Notes: generated from the letters alone by a model not told the origin. Counted from the stretch's first letter, positions 18,691-27,926 are shown. The stretch is 64,000 nucleotides of DNA from Actinomyces graevenitzii C83 (GCF_000239695.1 NZ_JH470338.1:310001-374000); one strand, 5' to 3'. Numbers and translations: made by a program.

Positions 18691-19973
18691 TGCACCAAGC
18701 TCCAGTTGCAATCCTGTTAGCCATCTGTGCGGCGCTGCTGCTACTTGGCATGTTGCTAAGCGCCAGTGAAACAGCCCTGATCCGTATCACTAAAGCTAGC
18801 GCTGAGGATCTAGTACAGGCTGGGCGCCGACGCGGCAAGTCAGTAGCTTTCCTGGCTGATAATCGCCGCCAGATGCTGCTAATCCTCTCGGGCGTGCGGG
18901 TAGTGGTGGATATGAGTAGCGCCGTGCTGCTAACCGTGGCGGTATCATCCCTAGCTTCCGCCTGGTGGCAGGTGCTACTGATTGCCCTAGCATGTGGGGC
19001 GCTGGTGCTGGGTTTTATTGTGGGTATTTACCCCAAATCCTTGGCCCGACGCCGCCCTGAAGCAGTGCTGCTTTTTAGCTCCCCGGCGCTAATCCAGATT
19101 TATCGTCTGTGCGCCCCGCTGCGCTGGTGGCACCAAAACTATGGTCACCAAGCCAAACTTACTGAGGCTGAGCAGCGCGCAGAAGTAACCGATGACCTGC
19201 GTGAAATGATTGATGAAATCGGTGAAACTGACAGTATTGAGGCTGCAGATAGGCAAATGATGCGTCAGGTGGTAGAGCTGGGCCAAACCTTGGTGCGCGA
19301 AATTATGGTGCCGCGCCCTGATATGGTCACCATCGACTGCCAAGACAGCGTGGAGGACGCCTTTGATCTGTTTGTGCGCTCAGGCTACTCGCGTATTCCC
19401 GTAATTGGCTCTGATGCCGACGACGTACGCGGCCTGCTGTACCTAAAAGACCTGGTGCGCCGTCGTCAACAAGACCCCACCATAGTTAACCAGGACGTAG
19501 CCGGCCTGGTGCGTGAAGCCACCTATTACCCGGAAACTAACGCCGCCGACGACGTGCTACGCCAAATGCAACGCGAGCATGTACATATGGTGCTGCTGGT
19601 GGATGAATATGGCGGCACTGCCGGGCTAGTAACCATGGAAGACCTGGTTGAAGAAGTAGTCGGGGAGCTTACCGATGAACACGACCACCGTGAACCCGAG
19701 GTAGAAAATCTAGGCAACGGGGTTTGGCGCGTGCCCGCCCGACTGGGGCTAGATGAGCTTGGGAACCTGTTTGACTTAGAAATCTCCGACGACGACGTAG
19801 ACACCGCCGCCGGCTTGCTCACTAAGGCCCTGGGGCGGGTGCCGTTACCGGGATCCAGTGGGGAAATTCAGGGACTGCACCTAGAAGCAGAAGACTTAGT
19901 AGGACGACGTCGACAAATACTTTCCCTCTTAGCTTGGGCCCTACCCCAGCAGAAAGAAGTAGACAATGACTAA
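18690..19973 (+). CDS. CNNM/CorC-type membrane protein with CBS domains
   Basis: A 427-residue protein of the hemolysin-C/CorC group. The N-terminal DUF21 (CNNM) domain, about 1-135, has four hydrophobic segments (LLAICAALLLLGMLLSASET; VLLIALACGALVLGFIVGI). Two CBS domains lie at about 205-330 (VREIMVPRPDMVTID; RIPVIGSDADDVRGLLYLKDL; HMVLLVDEYGGTAGLVTMEDLVEE seen in parts). A C-terminal CorC_HlyC domain of about 75 residues ends the protein. Related proteins act in Mg2+ or other cation homeostasis; haemolysin is a historical name. It sits between ybeY and era with overlaps of 1 and 8 bp. Confidence 0.9.
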   Translation: MHQAPVAILLAICAALLLLGMLLSASETALIRITKASAEDLVQAGRRRGKSVAFLADNRRQMLLILSGVRVVVDMSSAVLLTVAVSSLASAWWQVLLIALACGALVLGFIVGIYPKSLARRRPEAVLLFSSPALIQIYRLCAPLRWWHQNYGHQAKLTEAEQRAEVTDDLREMIDEIGETDSIEAADRQMMRQVVELGQTLVREIMVPRPDMVTIDCQDSVEDAFDLFVRSGYSRIPVIGSDADDVRGLLYLKDLVRRRQQDPTIVNQDVAGLVREATYYPETNAADDVLRQMQREHVHMVLLVDEYGGTAGLVTMEDLVEEVVGELTDEHDHREPEVENLGNGVWRVPARLGLDELGNLFDLEISDDDVDTAAGLLTKALGRVPLPGSSGEIQGLHLEAEDLVGRRRQILSLLAWALPQQKEVDND

Positions 19974-21060
19974 AGCCGCCCCGGGCCACGAAGAACTAGC
20001 AGCCCAGGAACCTGACGCCGAAGAACTTGGCAGCCAGGAAGAGTTTGACGCCGCACAGCCCGATGAAATCGATGCTCAGATGGCAGATTTCGCCGCCGAG
20101 TTTGGGCTTAGTGACCTGCCCGAGCCCGAAGCTATTGAAATGCCCGAAACTGACCCAGAGTTTCGCGCCGGCTTTGCCTGCCTGGTGGGGCGCCCCAACG
20201 CCGGAAAATCTACGCTAACCAACGCACTAGTGGGAACTAAGGTAGCCATCACCTCTATGCGCCCACAAACCACCCGTCACAACGTACGCGGGGTAGTGAA
20301 CCTACCCCAGGCCCAACTGGTGCTGGTAGACACCCCCGGCCTGCACCGCCCACGCACGCTACTAGGTAAGCGCCTCAACGACATGGTGCGTGAAACCCTA
20401 GCCGACGTGGATGTGGTGGCTTTTTGTATTCCGGCAGATGAAAAAATTGGTCCCGGTGACCGTTTCATTGCCCGTGACCTAGCCGACCTGCGCGTCCCCG
20501 TGGTGGCGGTAGTAACCAAAGCCGACAAGGTCAGTAAAAAAGCGCTAGCTATGCAGTTGCTGGCAGTACATGAGCTAGGCCAGTGGGCCCAGATTGTGCC
20601 GGTAAGCGCCGTAGGTGGCATTCAGGTGAATACTTTGGCTGAGGTTTTGTCCTCCTACCTACCCCACGGCCCCCAGCTGTACCCCACCGGGGAGATCACT
20701 GATGAGCCGCGCGACGTGATGATTGCGGAGCTAGTGCGTGAAGCAGCCCTAGAAGGCGTACGCGACGAGCTGCCCCACTCACTGGCTGTGGTGGTAGATG
20801 AGGTTATGGATCCCGAGGTTGATGAAGGAGCCTATAAAGGCGGGGGTAAACTGCAAGTGCGCGTGTCGCTGGTAGTTGAACGCGACTCGCAAAAGGCCAT
20901 TATTATCGGTAAAGGTGGCTCTAGGCTAAAGCATGTAGGTATGCGCTCGCGCCGTGAAATTGAGGCCTATTTGGGCCGCAAAATCTATTTAGATCTGCAT
21001 GTGCGTACCGCTAAAGACTGGCAGCAAGACCCTAAACAGCTGGGTAAACTCGGCTTTTAA
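19966..21060 (+). CDS. era: GTPase Era
   Basis: A 30S-assembly GTPase binding the 3' end of 16S rRNA. G motifs: GRPNAGKSTLTN (G1), TTRHN (G2 region), VDTPGLHRP (G3), TKADK (G4), SAVGG (G5). A C-terminal KH domain carries IIIGKGGSRLKHVGMRSRREIEAYLG. The 364 residues exceed the usual 300 because of an acidic N-terminal extension of about 60 residues (rich in Glu, Asp, Gln and Ala), known in other actinobacterial Era proteins. It overlaps the CBS-protein gene by 8 bp. A copy of GCGCTCGCG lies at 20943 without an evident composition switch. Confidence 0.95.
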   Translation: MTKAAPGHEELAAQEPDAEELGSQEEFDAAQPDEIDAQMADFAAEFGLSDLPEPEAIEMPETDPEFRAGFACLVGRPNAGKSTLTNALVGTKVAITSMRPQTTRHNVRGVVNLPQAQLVLVDTPGLHRPRTLLGKRLNDMVRETLADVDVVAFCIPADEKIGPGDRFIARDLADLRVPVVAVVTKADKVSKKALAMQLLAVHELGQWAQIVPVSAVGGIQVNTLAEVLSSYLPHGPQLYPTGEITDEPRDVMIAELVREAALEGVRDELPHSLAVVVDEVMDPEVDEGAYKGGGKLQVRVSLVVERDSQKAIIIGKGGSRLKHVGMRSRREIEAYLGRKIYLDLHVRTAKDWQQDPKQLGKLGF

Positions 21061-21084
21061 AAATTAAGAAAGGCAGCTGGAAGA

Positions 21085-22878
21085 TTGCGTCCGGCGCAAA
21101 AACCTATTCCTGAACCTAGTTTAATGCCGGTGGCCAAATACCTGCGGCCGCCCGCATTTAGCTACCCGCAGCGTACCTGGCCAGATAAGCAATTAACCCA
21201 GGCGCCACGGTGGCTGAGCACAGATTTGCGTGACGGTAATCAGGCTTTGGCTGAGCCTATGGATCTAAAACGCAAACAGCGTCTACTGCGCCTGCTAGTG
21301 GGCTTGGGTTTTAAAGAAATCGAGGTGGGTTTTCCCTCAGCCAGCGCCCTAGACTACGATTTTGTGCGCACTTTAGCAGCCCAGCCGCAGCTAATTCCAG
21401 ACGTGAATGTAAGTGTGTTAACCCAGATCCGCCCCGATCTAATTGAGCGCACACTGCAAAGCCTTAAAGGACTTAAACGGGTTAACGTACATATCTATAA
21501 CGCCACCTCACCGGTGTTTCGTAAACATGTTTTTGGGTTAACTAAAGCGGAAGTAAAAGCCCTGGCAGTAACTGGAGTTGAGCTGGTTTGCCAGGCTGCC
21601 GAGCGCTATTTGGATGACGATACGCATTTCGGTTTAGAGTATTCACCTGAAATGTTTAACGACACTGAGCCTGAATTTGCGCTGGAAGTGTGCAACGCAG
21701 TAATTGCCGCCTGGCAGCCGCAAAAGCGCGGGGAGTTAATTATTAACCTGCCTGCCACTGTGGAGCGCTGTAGCCCTAACGTATTTGCTGACCAGGTGCA
21801 GTGGTTAAACGATAATTTAGAGCAGCGTGAAAACGTATGTTTAAGCCTGCACCCCCACAATGATCGCGGTAGCGCTGTGGCCGCAGCTGAACTGGGTATG
21901 CGCGCCGGTGCCCAGCGTATTGAGGGGTGCCTGTTTGGCCAAGGCGAGCGCACCGGGAACGTAGATCTGGTGACTTTGGCGCTTAACCTTTACAGCCAGG
22001 GCATTGACCCCTGCTTGAAACTAAGCGACATTGACCGCGTACGCCACGAGTGTGAGGTAGTCACCCGCATGGAGGTAGGGCCGCGCAGTCCCTACGCGGG
22101 GGACCTGGTTTACACCTCTTTTTCCGGCTCCCACCAGGATGCTATCCGCAAGGTCATGATGGTGCGTAGCGCTGCGGTGACGCAGGCTGACGACGCCGCC
22201 GCAGTGGCTTGGCAGGTGCCGTATCTGCCGGTAGACCCTCACGACCTAGCCCGTTCCTACGAAGCGGTGGTGCGGGTTAACGCCCAATCAGGTAAAGCTG
22301 GGGTGGCCTACCTGATGCGCGCCCACTACCAGATGCGTCTACCTAAGCGGCTGCAAAAAGAGTTTTCTGCCCAGGTGCAGCGCTACGCCGACGGGGCTGG
22401 GGCAGAAATTGATGCCTACACTATCTGGCAGCTTTTCGTAGACCAATACCTACCCGCTGACACCCAGCTAATTGGGGTCACCGGTGAGCCCTCGCACAAT
22501 CGCGCCGCTCTAACCCCAAAGTGGGGGCGCTTTGGGCTGCGTGGCTCGGCGGTGTCTTCAACTGATCGTGGCCAGGGCACTTTACTTACCGTAGAGCTTA
22601 GTGACACCACATTAAACGCTCCCAGGGTTATTAGTGCCCAAGGTAAAGGACCCCTAGAGGCTCTAGCTAATGCGCTAGCCTCACTTGGGGTTAATGTGCA
22701 GGTGCTTAACTACAGTCAGCATTCCCTAGGTAAAGGCGCCCACTCACGGGCCGTTACCTATATTGAATGCGAAGTAAATGGGGTCCCCTACTGGGGAGTG
22801 GGCATTGACCGATCCATTACTACCGCCTCCTTTAAAGCCGTGATTTCCGCTGTTAACCGCGCTTTGCGCGCTAAATAG
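21085..22878 (+). CDS. leuA: 2-Isopropylmalate synthase (actinobacterial LeuA)
   Basis: Condenses acetyl-CoA with 2-ketoisovalerate in the first committed leucine step. The TIM barrel starts with RTWPDKQLTQAPRWLSTDLRDGNQAL (family pieces TWPDK and DLRDGNQAL). Other motifs are EIEVGFPSAS, the metal site SLHPHNDRGSAVAAAELG, GCLFGQGERTGNVDLVTL and VYTSFSGSHQDAI. The C-terminal LeuA dimer regulatory domain ends with WGVGIDRSITTASFKAVISAVNRA (leucine feedback). The TTG at 21085 opens the frame; ATG at 21124 (MPVAKYLRP) is the alternative and resembles the mycobacterial N-terminus. The leuCDB genes are not in the window. Confidence 0.93.
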   Translation: MRPAQKPIPEPSLMPVAKYLRPPAFSYPQRTWPDKQLTQAPRWLSTDLRDGNQALAEPMDLKRKQRLLRLLVGLGFKEIEVGFPSASALDYDFVRTLAAQPQLIPDVNVSVLTQIRPDLIERTLQSLKGLKRVNVHIYNATSPVFRKHVFGLTKAEVKALAVTGVELVCQAAERYLDDDTHFGLEYSPEMFNDTEPEFALEVCNAVIAAWQPQKRGELIINLPATVERCSPNVFADQVQWLNDNLEQRENVCLSLHPHNDRGSAVAAAELGMRAGAQRIEGCLFGQGERTGNVDLVTLALNLYSQGIDPCLKLSDIDRVRHECEVVTRMEVGPRSPYAGDLVYTSFSGSHQDAIRKVMMVRSAAVTQADDAAAVAWQVPYLPVDPHDLARSYEAVVRVNAQSGKAGVAYLMRAHYQMRLPKRLQKEFSAQVQRYADGAGAEIDAYTIWQLFVDQYLPADTQLIGVTGEPSHNRAALTPKWGRFGLRGSAVSSTDRGQGTLLTVELSDTTLNAPRVISAQGKGPLEALANALASLGVNVQVLNYSQHSLGKGAHSRAVTYIECEVNGVPYWGVGIDRSITTASFKAVISAVNRALRAK

Positions 22879-22901
22879 GCAGAATCTGGCAAACTTTAAC
22901 C

Positions 22902-23645
22902 GTGGCTAGCAAGCTCTATCGGGATGAAGCGGTAGTTTTACGCACCTACAAACTAGGTGAAGCTGACCGCCTGCTGGTGCTGCTGACCAGGCAGCACGGC
23001 CAAGTACGCGCCGTCGCCAAAGGCGTGGCCCGCACTAATTCAAGATTTGGTGGGCGCCTGCAGCCCTTTAATCTGGTTGATCTACAGCTGCACAAAGGCC
23101 GTAATCTAGACACTGTCACCCAGGTGCAAACTCTGGAGGCCTACGCCGGCCCCATTATGGCTAACTACAGTGCCTACACCTGCGCAGCCACCATGGCCGA
23201 AACCGCCCAGCGGCTAACTGAAGAAGTTAACGCCTACGAGGGAGCTAATTCCCAATATTTATTACTGGTAGGTGCGCTAAATGCACTAGCGCGCGCCCGC
23301 CACCCTAGCGGTTTAGTGCTGGACTCGTATTTGCTGCGTTCACTATCGCTTGCAGGCTGGGCCCCAAGCTGTTTTGACTGCGCTTTATGTGGGGCTAAGG
23401 GCCCGCATGAATATTTTTCGGTGCAAAATGGTGGGGCGCTATGCGACGCCTGCCGCCAACCTGGCTCAATTCATGTTGACAGTGAGGCTATGGTGCTACT
23501 GGGTGCTTTACTTAGTGGCGACTGGCCTACAGTCTATGCGTGTCCACAGCTAGTGCGTGGACAGGTTTCCGCTATCGTATCGGCCTACGTAACCTGGCAC
23601 TTAGAGCGCCGGCTGGCTTCTCTATCCCTGGTAGAAAGAGCTTAA
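22902..23645 (+). CDS. recO: DNA repair protein RecO
   Basis: A recombination mediator of the RecFOR pathway that helps load RecA onto SSB-coated single strands. The N-terminal OB-fold (YRDEAVVLRTYKLGEADRLL; VRAVAKGVARTNSRFGGRL) is followed by a helical region and a four-cysteine zinc finger (CFDCALCG...CDAC). The 247 residues are typical of actinobacteria. It begins with GTG 23 bp after leuA and is followed 1 bp later by uppS, as in many actinobacteria. Confidence 0.93.
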   Translation: MASKLYRDEAVVLRTYKLGEADRLLVLLTRQHGQVRAVAKGVARTNSRFGGRLQPFNLVDLQLHKGRNLDTVTQVQTLEAYAGPIMANYSAYTCAATMAETAQRLTEEVNAYEGANSQYLLLVGALNALARARHPSGLVLDSYLLRSLSLAGWAPSCFDCALCGAKGPHEYFSVQNGGALCDACRQPGSIHVDSEAMVLLGALLSGDWPTVYACPQLVRGQVSAIVSAYVTWHLERRLASLSLVERA

Positions 23646-23646
23646 A

Positions 23647-24480
23647 ATGCCCACCTACATTGACCCACCCAAGCACCCTAGTGGCGCCGTCGCCCCGCAG
23701 CTAGCTAAAGTCCCCGGCCATGTGGCCGTAGTTATGGACGGCAATGGGCGCTGGGCCAATGCACGCGGCCTGCCGCGCACTGAGGGACACAAAGTAGGGG
23801 AGGCCACCCTCATGGACGTGGCCGCCGGGGCAGTAGAGCTAGGCGTTAAAGAGCTAAGCGCATACGCATTTTCAACCGAAAACTGGCGTCGTTCTCCTGC
23901 CGAAGTGCGCTTCATTATGGGCTTTACTCGCACCGTGCTGCGCCAGCAGCGTGATGAGCTAAATTCCTGGGGCGTGCGCGTACGCTGGGTGGGACGCACC
24001 CCTAAGCTTTGGCGCAGTGTGCTTAGTGAGCTGCGGGCAGCTGAAGAGCTAACTAAAAACAATGACCGCATGATTTTGAATATGTGCATTAACTATGGTG
24101 GCCGCGCTGAAATAGCCGACGCCACCGCACGTATTGCGGCTGATGTGGCCGCCGGTAAGCTAAAAGCCTCCGGGATTAATGAGCGCACTATTTCGCGCTA
24201 CCTATATGCCCCCTCCATGAGTGACGTGGACCTATTTATCCGTACCGGTGGCGAGCAGCGCACCTCTAACTTCCTTATGTGGCAGTCTGCCTATGCAGAA
24301 CTGTATTTTTCAGATCTACCTTGGCCTGAGTTTGATCGACGCCAGCTATGGCAAGCTTGTGCCGACTACGCCGGCCGCGAGCGCCGCTTTGGTGGCGCCG
24401 TCGATAAGGTAGCTCAAGCCACGAACGTGCAGGCCAACCCCACTGACGGCGTGCACGAGGGTGAAAACCACTCCAGCTAG
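23647..24480 (+). CDS. uppS: Isoprenyl (undecaprenyl/decaprenyl) diphosphate synthase
   Basis: A cis-prenyltransferase making the lipid carrier for peptidoglycan and glycan assembly. Motifs: VVMDGNGRWANARGLPRTEGH (catalytic Asp in VVMDGNGRWA), AYAFSTENWRR, FIRTGGEQRTSNFLMWQSAYAEL in parts, and DLPWPEFDR. At 277 residues it has the usual extended C-terminus of actinobacteria. The product chain length cannot be read from the sequence. A GCGCTCGCG copy in reverse orientation lies at 24376-24384 in an Arg-Glu-Arg stretch. Confidence 0.94.
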   Translation: MPTYIDPPKHPSGAVAPQLAKVPGHVAVVMDGNGRWANARGLPRTEGHKVGEATLMDVAAGAVELGVKELSAYAFSTENWRRSPAEVRFIMGFTRTVLRQQRDELNSWGVRVRWVGRTPKLWRSVLSELRAAEELTKNNDRMILNMCINYGGRAEIADATARIAADVAAGKLKASGINERTISRYLYAPSMSDVDLFIRTGGEQRTSNFLMWQSAYAELYFSDLPWPEFDRRQLWQACADYAGRERRFGGAVDKVAQATNVQANPTDGVHEGENHSS

Positions 24481-24497
24481 AGCCAAAGGCGGTTAAA

Positions 24498-25103
24498 TTG
24501 GAACAGATGAGTAAGCAATCTAGTGCCGACGTGCCAGTAGTGAACATAGCTAACGCGCTGACCGTGGTGCGTTTAATTTTGGTGCCAGTATTTATTGTCA
24601 TGGTGCTGCACGGTAACGACATGGGCATGCTGCTAGCCACGTTGGTGTTTACCGTGGCTGCGCTAACCGACAAGCTTGATGGCTACCTGGCGCGGCGCCT
24701 TAACCTGATCACTAACTTCGGTAAGTTAGCTGACCCCATTGCCGACAAGGCCCTTACCATGAGCGCGCTAGTGCTGCTCAGCTATCTGGGTCAGCTGTGG
24801 TGGTGGGTGACCATTGTGATTATTGTGCGCGAACTAGGGATCACCTTCATGCGCATGGCGATGGTGCGTAAAGGCGCGGTAATGGCGGCCTCTAAAGGCG
24901 GCAAGCTTAAAACCACACTGCAAATGGTGGCCATTGTTGGTTTGCTGATGCCCTGGCAGATGTTCCTGCCAGATGCTATTGCTAGTGGCCTGATTGCTAC
25001 CGCGCTTTGCATCATGATGGTGGCTTTACTGGTTACCGTGGTGACCGGCGTCGACTATGTGCAGCAGGCAATTACCCTTAACCGCGCAAAGGAAGCTAAG
25101 TGA
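24498..25103 (+). CDS. pgsA: CDP-diacylglycerol-glycerol-3-phosphate phosphatidyltransferase
   Basis: An integral membrane CDP-alcohol phosphatidyltransferase that makes phosphatidylglycerol phosphate. The signature is seen as LTDKLDGYLARRLNLITNFG then KLADPIADK. Five or six membrane segments span about 201 residues. TTG at 24498 has an AAAGGCGG ribosome site at good spacing; ATG at 24507 is the alternative. The stop overlaps the cinA start by 4 bp. pgsA followed by cinA, then clgR, is a common actinobacterial order. Confidence 0.93.
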   Translation: MEQMSKQSSADVPVVNIANALTVVRLILVPVFIVMVLHGNDMGMLLATLVFTVAALTDKLDGYLARRLNLITNFGKLADPIADKALTMSALVLLSYLGQLWWWVTIVIIVRELGITFMRMAMVRKGAVMAASKGGKLKTTLQMVAIVGLLMPWQMFLPDAIASGLIATALCIMMVALLVTVVTGVDYVQQAITLNRAKEAK

Positions 25104-25594
25104 CCTACAGTCAGCTGAGCACCTACGAACTAGCCCAAAGCTTGGTGGCCCGACTAACTCAAGCCGATTTAACCATTGCGGCAGCTGAATCACTCACTGG
25201 GGGACTGGTGTGCTCAGCATTAGTGGATGTACCCGGGGCCAGCGCGGTTTTACGCGGTAGCGTCACCGCCTACGCTACTGAACTAAAAGCTCAGGTTTTA
25301 GGGGTAGATGCTGCACGTTTGGCTAGCGTTGGTCCGGTAGATGCCCAGGTGGCCCAGGAAATGGCCGACGGCGTGGCGCAGCTTTTAGGGGCCGACGTCG
25401 CCGTGGCTACTACCGGCGTGGCAGGGCCGGGGCCAGCTGACGGACACGAGGCGGGCACCGTCTATATTGCGGCCATTGCCCCTTGGGGAAGCGTATGGCG
25501 CCTACTGGAGCTAGAGGGGCAGCGCTCGCAGGTGCGCACCCAAACTGTGCACCAGGTGTTGGTATTAGCTTTAGAACTGCTTGATCAGGCTTAA
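25100..25594 (+). CDS. pncC: CinA C-terminal-domain nicotinamide-nucleotide amidohydrolase
   Basis: A 164-residue stand-alone CinA-C (PncC) domain, which deamidates nicotinamide mononucleotide in NAD recycling. Motifs: IAAAESLTGGLVCSALVDVPGAS (pieces AAAESLTGGL and VDVPGAS), SVTAYATELKAQVLGV and VATTGVAGPGPADGH. The N-terminal MoCF-like half of full CinA is missing, which is normal for this form. It overlaps pgsA by 4 bp. About 190 bp of non-coding DNA with no recognised element follows. Confidence 0.9.
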   Translation: MTYSQLSTYELAQSLVARLTQADLTIAAAESLTGGLVCSALVDVPGASAVLRGSVTAYATELKAQVLGVDAARLASVGPVDAQVAQEMADGVAQLLGADVAVATTGVAGPGPADGHEAGTVYIAAIAPWGSVWRLLELEGQRSQVRTQTVHQVLVLALELLDQA

Positions 25595-25782
25595 CACTTA
25601 GGGTTTAGCGAAGCTAGCGGGAGTAAAAAACCTATAGCTATCCATTAGCTTCTCACAGCGAAAACATAGCCTGAGAGGGTTTACTTGACTATGAAGTTGA
25701 TAGTTTAAGAAAAGAAGTTGAGACGTCAACCACTTTCCAGCTTCACGGAAATAATGGCCCTAGATGAATGGTTGGAGTAGAC

Positions 25783-26193
25783 GTGAACAACAGTACCCAC
25801 CCCCGCTCAAGCGTCCGTCCGGTTAACCGTGGCGTTTCGCGCCCTGGTGCCCCTATGCACTACCGTGGTGTTATGGATGCTTCGTTGAATGAACCCGTCC
25901 TGCTTCGCCGGGAAATTGGCGAGGTGCTGCGTGCCGTACGTCAGCACCAGGGGCGTACCCTACGTGAGGTTTCCGCTGAGGCGCGTGTCTCCCTGGGTTA
26001 CCTATCCGAGGTAGAACGTGGCCAGAAGGAAGCTTCCTCTGAACTACTAGGCTCAATCTGTCAGGCTCTACAGGTGCCGCTATATGTGGTGCTACGTGAA
26101 GTGTCTGACCGTATCGCTCGCGCAGAGCGCTCCATGGTTCCCGACACTGTGCCCGATGAGTTGGTGCGCAGCCAGTCGGCACTAAGCCACTGA
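25783..26193 (+). CDS. clgR: ClgR-like XRE-family transcription regulator
   Basis: A helix-turn-helix regulator matching actinobacterial ClgR, which activates clp protease and some repair genes. The HTH (about 35-95 of this form) has [25 protein letters not shown] and [21 protein letters not shown] in conserved parts, then [19 protein letters not shown]. The frame opens at an ATG at 25768, but the GTG at 25783 has TTGGAG five bases upstream; later starts are possible since the family usually begins near VLLRREIG. The N-terminal 30 residues are not conserved. It overlaps the DUF3046 gene by 1 bp, and recA follows. Confidence 0.88.
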   Translation: MNNSTHPRSSVRPVNRGVSRPGAPMHYRGVMDASLNEPVLLRREIGEVLRAVRQHQGRTLREVSAEARVSLGYLSEVERGQKEASSELLGSICQALQVPLYVVLREVSDRIARAERSMVPDTVPDELVRSQSALSH

Positions 26194-26429
26194 TGAAAAA
26201 CTCTGAGTTTACGCTGGCACTGGAAGAGGTTTTTGGCCCGGTTTTTGGTAACTCACTGGCCCAGGACCTAGTGCTTAGCCCCTGGGGGTTAAGCGCCAGT
26301 GCTGCGTTAGCTCAAGGAGTTGATCCGCGCGAAGTTTGGGATCGGCTATGCGATGAAATGCAGGTCAGCGAGACTCAGCGTTGGGTCTACCGGATGGATC
26401 CTAAACAACGCCGGCGCGCTAAGCGCTAA
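26193..26429 (+). CDS. DUF3046-family small protein
   Basis: A 78-residue protein matching DUF3046, an actinobacterial family almost always placed between clgR and recA. Conserved pieces are EFTLALEEVFGPVFGNSLAQD, shown as EEVFGPVFG, and GVDPREVWDRLCDEMQV. Function is unknown. The start overlaps the clgR stop by one base and a terminator follows 7 bp after the stop, so it ends the clgR transcript. The C-terminus is basic (KQRRRAKR). Confidence 0.85.
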   Translation: MKNSEFTLALEEVFGPVFGNSLAQDLVLSPWGLSASAALAQGVDPREVWDRLCDEMQVSETQRWVYRMDPKQRRRAKR

Positions 26430-26435
26430 AACATA

Positions 26436-26465
26436 AATGGGTGCCCACTGGGCGCCCATTTTTTT
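26436..26465 (+). terminator. Intrinsic terminator after clgR-DUF3046
   Basis: An 11-bp stem AATGGGTGCCC / GGGCGCCCATT with one T-G pair, loop ACT, and a T-run to 26465. It separates the clgR unit from the recA promoter. Confidence 0.9.
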
Positions 26466-26562
26466 GTGCACAGGTGGAAAAATGCTGCTAGCCAAAGTTG
26501 GCCTAGGTGGGCTGGTGGTGGCCATGGTCACGACCAACTAGTTATACAAAGATGCTTGGCTT

Positions 26563-26578
26563 TCGAACAAAGGTTCGG
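26563..26578. promoter_or_regulatory. SOS (LexA) box upstream of recA
   Basis: TCGAACAAAGGTTCGG matches the Gram-positive/actinobacterial LexA site TCGAAC-N4-GTTCGA at 11 of 12 defined positions. It lies 164 bp before recA, indicating LexA control. Confidence 0.85.
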
Positions 26579-26622
26579 ATATAGTTTTTCACAGACAACA
26601 TTTCTTTGATGTCCCAGCCTGG

Positions 26623-26631
26623 TTATCCACA
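26623..26631 (+). promoter_or_regulatory. Perfect DnaA box in the recA leader region
   Basis: TTATCCACA is an exact match to the DnaA box consensus, 45 bp after the SOS box. I saw no second perfect box nearby, so this is not an origin. Confidence 0.6.
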
Positions 26632-26741
26632 GGGGCTAAGAAATATGTCGCTGGTCGGACATAGCGTTGTTGGCAGGCTCTCGGAGAGGGAGCTGAAGTA
26701 AACAGACCAGCCCTATCCGCAAACTCGTAGAAGGTAGACCC

Positions 26742-27926
26742 ATGGCCGCTAATCAGCCCCAGGATCGTGCTAAGGCGCTCTCGCTAGCATTGGCTCAGAT
26801 TGATAAGAACTTCGGTAAAGGCTCTGTTATGCGCCTTGGTGATGACACGCGCCCGCCGGTAGCGGTTATCCCCACTGGTTCGGTGGCTTTGGATGTTGCC
26901 CTAGGTGTAGGCGGATTGCCGCGTGGACGCGTGGTAGAAATTTACGGCCCTGAGTCTTCCGGTAAGACCACCGTGGCCCTGCACGCAGTTGCTAACGCCC
27001 AAAAAGCTGGCGGTAACGCTGCCTTTATCGACGCCGAGCACGCCCTAGATCCTGAATATGCACGCAAGCTTGGTGTGGATGTAGATAACCTGCTGGTCTC
27101 TCAGCCAGATACGGGGGAGCAGGCCCTAGAAATTGCCGACATGCTGATCCGCTCTGGCGGCCTAGACATTATCGTGATCGACTCAGTGGCGGCCCTGGTG
27201 CCCAAAGCTGAGATCGACGGCGAAATGGGTGACTCTCATGTAGGTTTGCAGGCCCGCCTAATGAGCCAGGCGCTACGTAAGATCACCGGCGCCCTATCTG
27301 CCACCGGCACCACCGCCATCTTCATTAACCAGCTGCGTGAAAAGATCGGCGTGTTCTTCGGTTCACCCGAAACCACTACCGGTGGTAAAGCCCTTAAGTT
27401 CTATGCCTCGGTGCGTATCGACATTCGCCGTATTGGCGCCCTTAAAGATGGTGACCAAACCGTTGGTAACCGCACCAAGGTCAAGGTAGTTAAGAACAAG
27501 ATGGCCCCGCCGTTTAAGGTAGCCGAGTTCGACATTCTTTACGGTGAGGGTATTTCACGTGAAGGTGGCCTGCTGGATCTGGGTGTAGACACTGGCGTGG
27601 TACGTAAATCTGGGGCCTGGTACACCTATGGCACAGATCAGCTAGGTCAGGGTAAAGAAAACTCGCGTAACTTCCTTAAAGACAACCCGCAGCTAGCAGC
27701 TGAGATTGAAGAAAAGATCCTAGCTGCCCTAGGTGTTGGGGAGCCTGGCCGCCGCGCCAAGGAACAGGCCGCTAAGGAACAGGCCGCTAAGGCTGCCCAG
27801 GCTGACGCAAACGAGCAGACTGAGCAGAGCGAGGAGGCCAAGACAGTGTCTAAAAAGCCTGCTGCCAAGGCTAAGCGCGGCAAAAAAGCTGAAGACGCCT
27901 TTGGTGAAGAGGGCGCCGGCTTCTAA
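26742..27926 (+). CDS. recA: Recombinase RecA
   Basis: The strand-exchange ATPase and SOS co-protease. Walker [14 protein letters not shown], the MAW region, Walker [19 protein letters not shown] in parts, loop L1 [32 protein letters not shown] and loop L2 [18 protein letters not shown] are all intact. At 394 residues it is about 40 longer than common RecA. The extra length is a C-terminal tail from about residue 335 with a repeated EQAAK and an Ala/Lys/Glu-rich sequence ending in [11 protein letters not shown]. An SOS box lies upstream. recX overlaps the last base. Confidence 0.97.
   Translation: MAANQPQDRAKALSLALAQIDKNFGKGSVMRLGDDTRPPVAVIPTGSVALDVALGVGGLPRGRVVEIYGPESSGKTTVALHAVANAQKAGGNAAFIDAEHALDPEYARKLGVDVDNLLVSQPDTGEQALEIADMLIRSGGLDIIVIDSVAALVPKAEIDGEMGDSHVGLQARLMSQALRKITGALSATGTTAIFINQLREKIGVFFGSPETTTGGKALKFYASVRIDIRRIGALKDGDQTVGNRTKVKVVKNKMAPPFKVAEFDILYGEGISREGGLLDLGVDTGVVRKSGAWYTYGTDQLGQGKENSRNFLKDNPQLAAEIEEKILAALGVGEPGRRAKEQAAKEQAAKAAQADANEQTEQSEEAKTVSKKPAAKAKRGKKAEDAFGEEGAGF

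Larger units (their letters stand above)
26430..26741. other. 312-bp intergenic control region of recA
   Basis: From left to right this region holds a terminator (26436-26465), an SOS box (26563-26578), a perfect DnaA box (26623-26631) and an 80-bp leader before the recA ATG with GAAGGTAG as ribosome site. No ORF of note is present. Confidence 0.75.

Noticed and set aside
20943..20951. Exact GCGCTCGCG copy in era as a switch point
   Set aside because: Codon endings do not change clearly here; the copy may be fixed by the Met-Arg-Ser-Arg codons of the KH domain. Likewise for 24376 (Arg-Glu-Arg in uppS) and 29082 (fhs).
26623..26631. DnaA box as part of a replication origin
   Set aside because: There is a single box, with no cluster and no dnaA or dnaN nearby.
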